A DNA stretch of 12,449 nt. Origin: Flavobacteriaceae bacterium (GTDB taxonomy: Bacteria; Bacteroidota; Bacteroidia; Flavobacteriales; Flavobacteriaceae). The stretch spans positions 1 through 12,449 of the forward strand of contig JAUYUF010000141.1 in NCBI GenBank assembly GCA_030694835.1, given 5' to 3'. The first letter of the stretch is position 1. Each line of letters starts with the position of its first letter. This document shows, piece after piece, positions 1 through 6,080 of the stretch. A program made the position numbers and the translations under genes. The notes beneath the pieces were generated by a model. The model was not told the DNA's origin, did not search any database, and saw only the letters and a list, made by a program, of their open reading frames with translations.

Positions 1-1035
1 TTTGAGATCATTGGTATTACTTTGATAAATACGCTCAATCATGTCAACTACCTTCATTCCTTCCAACACATTGGTCGTTATTGGTTTTTTTCCATGTAAT
101 ACATCTACTACATTTTGAATTACATAATGATGATTTTGTGCAGAACCTTTATAAGCACCATAATCATTGCCAGGATTTGTAGGTTCTAAAATAGGAAGTT
201 CATAATTTTCGATATGACAATATTCTACTTCATTCATATATTGACCTCCAATTTTTACGGCTCCTTTTTCGGCAATAATAGTCATTGAACTTTCTAAATT
301 CTTATTCCAAACAGAGGTTGAATAATTTAAACTACCCATTCCCCCATTCACAAAATCAAAAGAAACAATACCAGAATCTTCAAAATCAGTTAATTCTTGA
401 TGATTGAAATCTTTCATCTTTGAATTGATATTTTTGATATCACCAAACAACCAATACATAATATCGATAAAATGTGAAAATTGAGTATAAAGCGTTCCTC
501 CATCTAGTTTTTTATCACCATGCCAATTTTTTCGGGTATAATAACGGTCATCACGGTTCCAAAAACAATTGAAGTGAACTGTATATATCTCTCCTAGAAT
601 ATTTTCATCAATTAAATTTTTAATCCAAACTGATGGTGGCGAATAGCGATTTTGCATCACTGCAAATACATGTTTTGAAACATTTAATGCTTTGAATATT
701 ACTTTTTCGGCATCCATTTTAGACAAGGCAATCGGTTTTTCGATGACCACATGATGTTTTGTCTCTAAACTTTTGATGGCTTGTGATGCGTGGAATCCAT
801 TAGGAGTTGCAATGGTAATCACATCTGTTTCCAGTCCGCTATTTAAAAAATCATCTAAACTATTAAAGAATGGTGCTGAAAATATATCAAGCGATAATTC
901 TTCTTTAGGTTTAATATCAATTAATGCTACCAATTCTGTTTCAGGGTTTCTATCAATCATTTCGGCATGACGTTTCCCAATATGTCCACATCCAACTACT
1001 GCAAATTTAATTGCTCTATCTTTTATCAACTGCAT
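1..1035 (-). CDS. Gfo/Idh/MocA family oxidoreductase, sugar-nucleotide type (3' end cut by window edge)
   Basis: Reading the minus strand from the ATG at 1035 gives an open frame of 345 codons to the window edge, so the last residues and the stop are missing. A Rossmann NAD(P)-binding motif VVGCGHIGKRH lies at residues 13-23 and the family's EKP motif at 99-101. Further on are a Trp-His-Gly stretch and QFSHFIDIMYW, in the place of the catalytic His/Asp region of this superfamily. The pattern resembles the WlbA/WbpB branch, which oxidises C3 of UDP-GlcNAc-type uronic acids for O-antigen sugars. That substrate is inference; family membership is clear. The start is 2 bases after the stop of the upstream kinase frame (TAA at 1038-1040), so translational coupling and shared transcription with the wza-wzc genes are likely. 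The gene is probably cytoplasmic and makes a precursor for the exported polysaccharide. Proteins of this family are commonly 320-350 aa, so little should be missing. Confidence 0.88.
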   Translation of the reverse strand, partial: MQLIKDRAIKFAVVGCGHIGKRHAEMIDRNPETELVALIDIKPKEELSLDIFSAPFFNSLDDFLNSGLETDVITIATPNGFHASQAIKSLETKHHVVIEKPIALSKMDAEKVIFKALNVSKHVFAVMQNRYSPPSVWIKNLIDENILGEIYTVHFNCFWNRDDRYYTRKNWHGDKKLDGGTLYTQFSHFIDIMYWLFGDIKNINSKMKDFNHQELTDFEDSGIVSFDFVNGGMGSLNYSTSVWNKNLESSMTIIAEKGAVKIGGQYMNEVEYCHIENYELPILEPTNPGNDYGAYKGSAQNHHYVIQNVVDVLHGKKPITTNVLEGMKVVDMIERIYQSNTNDLK

Positions 1036-1037
1036 TC

Positions 1038-1736
1038 TTATTTCTTTTTAAATATCTTATTAAATAATGATTTTTTTGATTTTTGATTTTCAGCATAACT
1101 TCCATAGCCGTAGCCATATCCATAACTATAGCCGTAACCATAACTGTAACCATATTTTGATTTTAGTTTAAATTCATTAAGAATAAAACTCACATTTTTA
1201 ATTTCTTGTTTGTCGTATTTGTTGTTGATGATTTTCAACATTTCTCTTTTTGTAAAAGCATGTCGAAGAATATACAGCGTTGTATCAGAAAATTTTAATA
1301 AATCATTGGCATCAGAAACTAAACCAATTGGAGGAGAATCAATAACAACATAATCATACTTTTCTTTTAAAAACCTTATCAATTCAACTGTTGCTGGTTT
1401 TAAAATTAATTCTGATGGATTTGGCGGAACGGGACCAGAAGTAATAACATCAAGATTTTCAATTGATGTTTTTTTAATTATATCTTCCAAATTATCTTGA
1501 CCTATCAAATAACTAGAAACCCCTTTATCATTTAATAAATCAAAATCTTTATGAATTTTTGGTTTTCTTAAATCCAAACCAACTAAAACTGTTTTCTTTC
1601 CTCCCATGGCTATAACAGACGCCATATTCATGGAAACAAAGGTTTTTCCCTCACCTCCAACAGAGGATGTTACCAAAATAACTTTTGATTCTTGATACTT
1701 ATCTCTATCAAACAAAAACTGAATATTAGAACGCAA
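1038..1736 (-). CDS. wzc: Wzc C-terminal part: cytoplasmic BY-kinase domain, cut from its membrane half by an in-frame stop
   Basis: This is the bacterial tyrosine (BY) kinase domain of a Wzc-type autokinase. Walker A is SSVGGEGKT, Walker A' is VLVGLDLRKP and Walker B is VVIDSPP. The usual first Asp of Walker A' is Gly, as I recall from other Bacteroidota homologues. The tail holds ten tyrosines in alternating YG/YS order (bases 1095-1154), the expected autophosphorylation cluster, and ends in a Lys-rich stretch. The open frame actually extends upstream to 1841, right after the TAA at 1842-1844. Those 35 extra codons are homologous to Wzc (SPIPVIGVIG, later AESFRA). The only usual start codon is the TTG at 1736, which is really the Leu of the ESFRALR oligomerisation motif (EX2RX2R). 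Starting there would lose its Glu and first Arg. I therefore doubt that TTG is a genuine start. The piece is the 3' half of an interrupted gene, or is made by readthrough or by non-canonical reinitiation. Confidence 0.75.
   Translation of the reverse strand: MRSNIQFLFDRDKYQESKVILVTSSVGGEGKTFVSMNMASVIAMGGKKTVLVGLDLRKPKIHKDFDLLNDKGVSSYLIGQDNLEDIIKKTSIENLDVITSGPVPPNPSELILKPATVELIRFLKEKYDYVVIDSPPIGLVSDANDLLKFSDTTLYILRHAFTKREMLKIINNKYDKQEIKNVSFILNEFKLKSKYGYSYGYGYSYGYGYGYGSYAENQKSKKSLFNKIFKKK
1095..1154 (-). repeat. Tyr-Gly/Tyr-Ser coding repeat (kinase tail)
   Basis: Twenty codons encode ten tyrosines alternating with Gly or Ser. On the plus strand the DNA is built from the triplets ATA or GTA followed by GCC, ACC, ACT or TCC, giving an imperfect 6-base periodicity. 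Tyrosine-rich tails are the autophosphorylation sites of BY-kinases. The near-repetitive DNA could gain or lose units by slippage in multiples of 6 bases without a frameshift. Confidence 0.85.
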
Positions 1737-1841
1737 AGCCCTAAAAGATTCTGCTACAGATGATTTTGGATTAGCAAATACCGATAAATTTGTTTTTTCT
1801 GTATTAACGCCAATAACACCAATTACAGGAATTGGAGAAAG

Positions 1842-1844
1842 TTA
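1842..1844 (-). other. In-frame TAA separating the Wzc membrane and kinase parts
   Basis: On the minus strand the codons read GAA ATA GAC TAA CTT TCT. The stop replaces one codon of a linker that is otherwise conserved in sequence. The next 35 codons contain no ATG, GTG or TTG. A genuine separate kinase gene would therefore need ATT initiation, readthrough of UAA followed by C, or the internal TTG at 1736. Confidence 0.9.
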
Positions 1845-3485
1845 GTCTATTTCTTCAACAGTATAAATTTTAGAATCAATCAAATCAATAGCTACGATTA
1901 CAAAAATCGGAATTAAAGCACCCAAAAGTAGCGCTAATAAATAGTTGAATTGAGTTCTTGGCAATGATGAACCTTGTCCTACATCTTTAGCTTTATCTAA
2001 TACTGTAATGTCTGAAACACTTGCTGCAATTGCAATACTGGCTTCGTAACGCTTTTGCATCAAGAAAATATAATTTGACTCAGTTAATTCATATTTACGT
2101 TGATAATTCAGTAATTTTTGCTCTTTTTTTGGAAGTGAAGCTAATTTTGAACCATAAGTTCCAATTCTCTTATTGATATTATTGACACTTATTTGAATCG
2201 TATTTTTTAATGATGTCAAATTCTCTAACAATACATTTTTTGTAGTTTCTATTTCCTGATTTACAGCAATATATGAAGGATGAGTAACCGTAACATTTTT
2301 AGTTAACTGCTCTTTTTTTACTGATAATTCTGTAAGTTTTGAAACTGCACTAGAAATAGATGCATCTTCCATATTAATTATTGCAGGAGCAGGTATTTTT
2401 GTAAAATCTTTTGATGTAAGAATATATTTTTCTAGATTATTAAAATATTGAAGTCTGTCATTTAATTGTTGATACGATTTATCTAATCCTTTTGTTTCGG
2501 CAAAAATAGAACTTCCTTCTGCTGATAAATCGTAAATAGCATTTTGTTCTTTAAAATCACCAATATTGCGTTCTAAACTTTTTAAACTATCTGATGCAGA
2601 GGCGAACTGAAGATCTATAAATTTACGTGTAGAGTATGCAAAATTAGTTTTATCTCTCATTTCATCCTCTGCCAATACTTCAATTGTTGTATTGAGATAA
2701 TCAACTAATCTATTTTTGTTGGATCCCATCAGTGAAATTTCTAAGAGAGAGGTTCCAGAAACAGCGGATGTTCTTATACCTTGATAATTAGAAACAACAC
2801 CATCTATTGCATTAAACTTGATAAAATAAGTTTTTGGATTACCTATAAATTCAGGGTTTTCAACCAATTTTAGATTTAAAAATGGAAGATTAAGTTTAAC
2901 ACCTAATTGAGCATTTACTGTAAATTCTTCATTTTCTGGTTGATAAAAATCAGTAATATCTTGTTCGTAATTATAGATTGTTTGTTTGTTTTTTTCAGGA
3001 AATAAAATCGTTAATCTATAATTTACCTTATCAAAAAAATCAATCTTAATTAAAGTATTCTGAATTTGTAGTTGACTTTCATCTAATTCAATTAAAAATG
3101 GTGTTTTACCGTAAACATCTTCCATTCTAAATCTTCCATCTTCTAAATAATCAACATAAAATTGCATCTTTCTGATTACTTTCTCATTATGAGTACGTGA
3201 GTTTAATATTTTTCGAATACCTTCAACTTTATCACTTACTCCTCCCCAATTAAAAGCAATATTAGTACCTCCAGAAAATAGTGGATTTTGCTTTTCTTTT
3301 ACAGAAATTACTGTTTCTAATCCATAAATTCTCTGGGTTGAAATATTGACATAATAAGCATAAGCCAAAGCTATTGGGATTGTAATTAAAAACCAAATCC
3401 AATTAGAAAATATTTTAAAAATATAGTGTCTAATATCTGTTATAGGATCTGAAATTTTGTTGAATTCTTTATTTTGTTGAGTCAT
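1842..3485 (-). CDS. wzc: Wzc N-terminal part: Wzz-type chain-length determinant, inner-membrane protein
   Basis: The 547-residue product starts at the ATG at 3485, 7 bases after the stop of the wza-like gene. A first membrane helix lies at about residues 28-47 (NWIWFLITIPIALAYAYY) and a second at about 515-535, just after the PRTQ motif. Between them is a long periplasmic part with a coiled-coil region (about residues 290-490), including the GNVR-type stretch VTVTHPSYIAVNQEIETTKN. This is the Wzz/Wzc topology: the periplasmic domain sets polysaccharide chain length and contacts Wza. The protein ends at TAA 1842-1844, a few residues into the cytoplasm, just where the kinase domain should begin. 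As it stands it would be a membrane-anchored determinant without a covalently attached kinase. The family is clear; whether this truncated form works is unknown. Confidence 0.92.
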   Translation of the reverse strand: MTQQNKEFNKISDPITDIRHYIFKIFSNWIWFLITIPIALAYAYYVNISTQRIYGLETVISVKEKQNPLFSGGTNIAFNWGGVSDKVEGIRKILNSRTHNEKVIRKMQFYVDYLEDGRFRMEDVYGKTPFLIELDESQLQIQNTLIKIDFFDKVNYRLTILFPEKNKQTIYNYEQDITDFYQPENEEFTVNAQLGVKLNLPFLNLKLVENPEFIGNPKTYFIKFNAIDGVVSNYQGIRTSAVSGTSLLEISLMGSNKNRLVDYLNTTIEVLAEDEMRDKTNFAYSTRKFIDLQFASASDSLKSLERNIGDFKEQNAIYDLSAEGSSIFAETKGLDKSYQQLNDRLQYFNNLEKYILTSKDFTKIPAPAIINMEDASISSAVSKLTELSVKKEQLTKNVTVTHPSYIAVNQEIETTKNVLLENLTSLKNTIQISVNNINKRIGTYGSKLASLPKKEQKLLNYQRKYELTESNYIFLMQKRYEASIAIAASVSDITVLDKAKDVGQGSSLPRTQFNYLLALLLGALIPIFVIVAIDLIDSKIYTVEEID

Positions 3486-3492
3486 GTTAGTA

Positions 3493-4242
3493 TTAAAGAT
3501 TTTTGATTAAAATAACAGAACTGGCAATAAACGATAAAATAGAAATGAAAGTTCCAAAGGTCTGCAATCCGTTCGTTCCAGTTCCCCATGTTTTTTGGGG
3601 TAATGGACTAACATATATTACATCATTAGGTTGTATATAAAAATGTTCAGAATTAAAAATATCAATATCAGTTAAATCCAGCGTATATTTTTGAACACCA
3701 TCCAAGGTTTTTCTGATGATTAATACTTCTTTTCTATTTCCCATGTCTTTTATTTCACCTGCATTTGCAAGTGCTTCAACAATAGATACTTGATTTTGCA
3801 TTAAATTTTTTGTTCCTGGAGAACCCACTTCACCTGTTATCGTAAATCTTATTCCAGCCAATTTTAAAGTAACAAATAATGCTTTCGAATCTTTAAAATA
3901 AGTTGTTAATTCCTGTTCAATTTTTTCTCTAGCCTCTTTTTCTGTATATCCTAAAATATTTACTTCACCCAAATATGGAATTCTGATATTTCCATGTCTA
4001 TCAACTGAATATCCTTCAGTATTTCCTTGAGTGGAGGTCTTAAATAAAGAAACTATTGCTTCGTCTTCAGCTTTTATATCCAAAGATACTACATCATTAA
4101 TTTGCAATCTGTAAGGTTGATTTGCTAACTTATAAATTTCAGTTTTAGGTATAGGCTCTCCCTGAAAATAAGTAATTTGTTTTTTGGATAAACAAGAGGT
4201 GAAAAGTCCTAATACTATAAATCCAATCAATATTTTTTTCAT
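3493..4242 (-). CDS. wza: Wza-like polysaccharide export lipoprotein
   Basis: The 249-residue protein begins with a lipoprotein signal: two Lys, a hydrophobic stretch, then LFTSC with the acylated cysteine at residue 17. A polysaccharide-export (PES/Poly_export) domain follows (YRLQINDVVSLDI near residues 43-55, RIPYLGEVNILGYT). Next comes a SLBB domain (FTITGEVGSPGTKNL to about residue 185), and a hydrophobic C-terminal segment at about residues 229-246 (FGTFISILSFIASSVILI). This is the outer-membrane channel partner of Wzc. It is shorter than E. coli Wza (379 aa) and matches the compact Bacteroidota form with one SLBB domain. It is the first gene of the leftward polysaccharide unit, with wzc 7 bases behind it, and a good promoter lies directly upstream. 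The start is fixed by the signal peptide. Confidence 0.93.
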   Translation of the reverse strand: MKKILIGFIVLGLFTSCLSKKQITYFQGEPIPKTEIYKLANQPYRLQINDVVSLDIKAEDEAIVSLFKTSTQGNTEGYSVDRHGNIRIPYLGEVNILGYTEKEAREKIEQELTTYFKDSKALFVTLKLAGIRFTITGEVGSPGTKNLMQNQVSIVEALANAGEIKDMGNRKEVLIIRKTLDGVQKYTLDLTDIDIFNSEHFYIQPNDVIYVSPLPQKTWGTGTNGLQTFGTFISILSFIASSVILIKNL

Positions 4243-4261
4243 AACTCAATTAACTTATTCA

Positions 4262-4290
4262 CAAATATAACGGATAATGCTATATTTCAA
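4262..4290 (-). promoter_or_regulatory. Bacteroidota-type promoter for the wza-wzc unit
   Basis: On the minus strand TTG (4290-4288), an 18-base spacer and TATATTTG (4269-4262) match the Flavobacterium consensus TTG-N17-23-TAnnTTTG. The -7 box ends 19 bases before the ATG at 4242, so the leader would be short. The element extends into the 5' end of the divergent methyltransferase frame. Confidence 0.7.
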
Positions 4291-5098
4291 CAATTTTTCT
4301 TTTAAATTCGTGCTAAAATTACTAGTGATTCAAAAGTTTAAATCATACTTCACTTTTCTGTTAAAATCAACTAATGAACATGGTGTGCATTCACCTTTTG
4401 TATTTAATTTAGTAACTCAATGTTTTTATGCGATAACAAATCTTGAACAAATAAGCTCTTTTCTGAGTTATAAAAAAGAACTTATCTTTAATAAAGAAAA
4501 AATTATTATTACCGATTTTGGAGCTGGTTCCAACTATTTTAAAGGAAATGAAAGACTCATTAGTGCTATCGCTAAAAATGCGGGAATTTCTACCAAAAGA
4601 GCGCTATTTTTAATCAGATTGGTTCAATATTTTAAGCCAAAAAACATCTTAGAATTAGGCACTTCTTTAGGTTTATCAACCTATTGTTTACATTTAGGAA
4701 ATCCAAAAGCTTCAATTCAAACCCTTGAAGGGTGTATAGAAACATCAAAAGTTGCAAGAACTCAATTTGATAAATTTAAATTTTATCCAACTTTAACCAT
4801 TGGAAATTTTAAAGAAACGCTTCCATTTGCACTTCAAAATAAAACTTTTGATTTCATTTATATCGATGGAAATCATCAAAAAGAGGCTACTATTTCTTAT
4901 TTTGAGCAGTGTTTAAAATCAATAAATAACGATTCTATCATTATCTTTGATGATATTCATTGGTCAAAAGGAATGGAAGAAGCATGGGAAATTATTCAAA
5001 AAAATCCACTTGTAACGGTAAGTATTGATACTTATCAATGGGGCATTATTTTTTTTAGAAAAGAACAAGAAAAAGAACATTTTATAATCAGAATTTAA
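4277..5098 (+). CDS. Class I SAM-dependent methyltransferase
   Basis: The 273-residue frame has the SAM-binding motif I ILELGTSLGLST at about residues 124-135. An acidic strand follows (TLEGCIE), then FDFIYIDGNHQKEAT and IIIFDDIHWSKGMEEAW. The DGNH and DDIHW motifs resemble the O-methyltransferase family 24 type. The N-terminal KSTNEHGVHSPFVFNL block is, as I recall, characteristic of Bacteroidota homologues. The methyl acceptor cannot be told from the sequence. The ATG at 4277 overlaps the wza promoter and adds a poorly conserved-looking lead. A GTG at 4325 would start the protein at VIQKFKSYFTFLLKST, closer to the usual beginning of this family, and I think that start is at least as likely. 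The adenosyltransferase gene follows after 13 bases and is probably co-transcribed. The gene is divergent from the capsule genes, so involvement in polysaccharide methylation is possible but unsupported. Confidence 0.85.
   Translation: MLYFNNFSFKFVLKLLVIQKFKSYFTFLLKSTNEHGVHSPFVFNLVTQCFYAITNLEQISSFLSYKKELIFNKEKIIITDFGAGSNYFKGNERLISAIAKNAGISTKRALFLIRLVQYFKPKNILELGTSLGLSTYCLHLGNPKASIQTLEGCIETSKVARTQFDKFKFYPTLTIGNFKETLPFALQNKTFDFIYIDGNHQKEATISYFEQCLKSINNDSIIIFDDIHWSKGMEEAWEIIQKNPLVTVSIDTYQWGIIFFRKEQEKEHFIIRI
4281..4288 (+). promoter_or_regulatory. Possible -7 box for the methyltransferase-adenosyltransferase pair
   Basis: TATATTTC differs from TAnnTTTG at the last base only. No TTG lies at the right distance upstream. 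If used, transcription would begin near 4294, after the ATG at 4277, and translation would have to start at GTG 4310 or 4325. It abuts the -33 element of the opposite promoter, so the two could not easily be occupied at once. Confidence 0.3.
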
Positions 5099-5111
5099 TT
5101 TATTTAAAACC

Positions 5112-5684
5112 ATGAAAATTTATACCAAAACAGGTGATAAAGGAAAAACATCCTTAATTGGAGGAAAAAGAGTTTCAAAATCTAATTTACGAATTGAAGC
5201 TTACGGAACTATTGATGAATTAAATTCTCACATAGGTTTTTTAAAAGATCAATCAATTGATTTACATTCTACTGATGTACTTTTAAGTATTCAAAATAAC
5301 TTATTTTCAATTGGCACTTTATTAGCTATTGATCCAGAAAATGAGAAATTTCAATCTAAAGAAAATCCCTATTCAAACTTAAATATCACAGAAGAAGATA
5401 TAACTGTTTTAGAACAAGAAATGGATAATTTTAATAAAATAATACCAAAATTGGAACATTTTATTTTACCGGGAGGACATCCAACTGTGTCAATTTGTCA
5501 TATTTGTCGTACTATTTGCAGAAAAGCTGAACGCATATGTGTTGCATTAAACGAAGAATCTGCTGTTTCAGAACATCTCATTATATACTTAAATCGTTTG
5601 TCAGATTATTTCTTTGTGTTGGCACGAAAATTGACCTTCGATTTCGGTGTTTCTGAAATAAAATGGGAACCAAAAACGAAATAA
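5112..5684 (+). CDS. Cob(I)alamin (cobyrinic acid a,c-diamide) adenosyltransferase, PduO type
   Basis: This enzyme transfers the 5'-deoxyadenosyl group of ATP to the reduced cobalt of corrinoids, giving adenosylcobalamin. The 190-residue protein shows the PduO-family signature throughout. The ATP-binding N-terminus is TKTGDKGKTSLIGG (5-18), followed by RIEAYGTIDELNS (27-39). ILPGGHPTVSICHICRTICRKAER lies near residues 116-141 with the conserved Arg residues, and LNRLSDYFFVLAR at 160-172. The length is normal. The His-Ile-Cys-Arg segment has two extra cysteines where many homologues have Leu-Ala. The gene sits 13 bases after the methyltransferase and is probably in the same transcript. I see no cobalamin riboswitch ahead of the pair. 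No corrinoid synthesis gene is nearby, which fits a salvage or maturation role. The enzyme is cytoplasmic. Confidence 0.95.
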   Translation: MKIYTKTGDKGKTSLIGGKRVSKSNLRIEAYGTIDELNSHIGFLKDQSIDLHSTDVLLSIQNNLFSIGTLLAIDPENEKFQSKENPYSNLNITEEDITVLEQEMDNFNKIIPKLEHFILPGGHPTVSICHICRTICRKAERICVALNEESAVSEHLIIYLNRLSDYFFVLARKLTFDFGVSEIKWEPKTK

Positions 5685-5718
5685 GTTCTTTTACATTAAA
5701 ATATTTAATTTAAATAAC

Positions 5719-5748
5719 TTGACTATATCATTTATATTTTTATTTTTG
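5719..5748 (+). promoter_or_regulatory. Bacteroidota-type promoter of the DUF2795 gene
   Basis: TTG at 5719-5721, a 19-base spacer and TATTTTTG at 5741-5748 match the TTG-N17-23-TAnnTTTG consensus. The start ATG is at 5772, giving a leader of roughly 15-20 bases. With the terminator after the gene, this makes a one-gene transcription unit. Confidence 0.75.
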
Positions 5749-5771
5749 CAGAAATTTTAACCTATTAAGTT

Positions 5772-5993
5772 ATGTATTGGACGTTAGAATTAGCATCATA
5801 TTTAGCTGATGCCCCTTGGCCAGCTACAAAAGACGAATTGATAGATTACGCTATTCGAACTGGAGCTCCACTTGAAGTTGCTGAAAATCTTCAAGAGCTT
5901 GAAGACGAAGACGAAATTTATGAATCAATTACTGAGATTTGGTCTGATTACCCAACAGATGAAGATTATCTGTGGAATGAGGATGAGTACTAA
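5772..5993 (+). CDS. DUF2795 domain protein, small and acidic, function unknown
   Basis: The 73-residue protein starts MYWTLELASYLADAPWPATK and ends in a very acidic stretch (DYPTDEDYLWNEDEY). I recognise it as a DUF2795-type protein that is strongly conserved in Flavobacteriia. The N-terminal half (LASYLADAPWPATKDELIDYAIRTGAP) looks like a small helical fold, resembling the low-complexity-free core of that family. No catalytic motif, signal peptide or membrane helix is visible, so it is probably soluble and cytoplasmic. It has its own promoter and terminator, so it can be expressed independently of secA 87 bases downstream. I believe this neighbourhood recurs in Flavobacteria but cannot verify that here. 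No function should be assumed. Confidence 0.9.
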   Translation: MYWTLELASYLADAPWPATKDELIDYAIRTGAPLEVAENLQELEDEDEIYESITEIWSDYPTDEDYLWNEDEY

Positions 5994-6017
5994 ATACTGT
6001 AAATAAAAAAGAATTAT

Positions 6018-6044
6018 AAAAGTCTCCGATGAGGCTTTTTTTTT
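6018..6044 (+). terminator. Rho-independent terminator after the DUF2795 gene
   Basis: Left arm AAAAGTCTC (6018-6026), loop CGAT and right arm GAGGCTTTT (6031-6039) form a 9-base-pair stem with one G-T pair, followed by more T to 6044. It separates this gene from secA. Confidence 0.85.
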
Positions 6045-6047
6045 GTT

Positions 6048-6055
6048 TAAATTTG
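6048..6055 (+). promoter_or_regulatory. Possible -7 box of the secA promoter
   Basis: TAAATTTG matches TAnnTTTG and lies 25 bases before the secA ATG. No TTG is found at the usual 17-23-base distance, because that stretch is inside the upstream terminator hairpin. It may be a weak or -33-independent promoter. Confidence 0.4.
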
Positions 6056-6080
6056 AACCATTGAAAAACATATTATACCT

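Larger units (their letters stand above)
1038..3485 (-). pseudogene. wzc: Complete wzc locus (polysaccharide biosynthesis tyrosine autokinase) interrupted by one TAA
   Basis: The two pieces at 3485-1842 and 1841-1038 are in the same frame: the first base of the TTG at 1736 is 105 bases (35 codons) downstream of 1841. Joined, they make one protein of about 815 residues, the usual size for a fused Bacteroidota Wzc. The text across the break reads KIYTVEEID, stop, LSPIPVIGVIG, where fused homologues have one ordinary residue, often Lys or Glu. A single base change (AAA, GAA or CAA to TAA) explains it. There is no deletion or frameshift, and the sequence on both sides shows no decay, so the event is recent, or is a sequencing error. 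Fused Wzc is expected in Gram-negatives; natural splitting into membrane and kinase subunits is typical of Firmicutes (CapA/CapB type). I list this entry so that the two halves are read as one locus. Confidence 0.7.

Noticed and set aside
773..970. Plus-strand open frame of 65 codons
   Set aside because: It lies wholly inside the minus-strand oxidoreductase gene, which has clear family motifs here, and its own translation resembles nothing.
1734..1736. TTG as the true start of a stand-alone kinase
   Set aside because: The codon is the Leu of the conserved ESFRALR motif, and the frame upstream of it is clearly homologous to Wzc up to the stop at 1842.
4243..5111. Cobalamin riboswitch controlling the adenosyltransferase
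   Set aside because: Neither the 34-base gap before the methyltransferase nor the 13-base gap before the adenosyltransferase can hold one.
5685..5718. Terminator after the adenosyltransferase gene
   Set aside because: The AT-rich stretch has short complementary runs (ATTAAA/TTTAAT) but no GC-containing stem, so I cannot support it.
5994..6080. SecM-like arrest peptide or leader regulating secA
   Set aside because: The gap contains a terminator and a possible -7 box. The DUF2795 protein has no signal peptide or arrest-like C-terminus.
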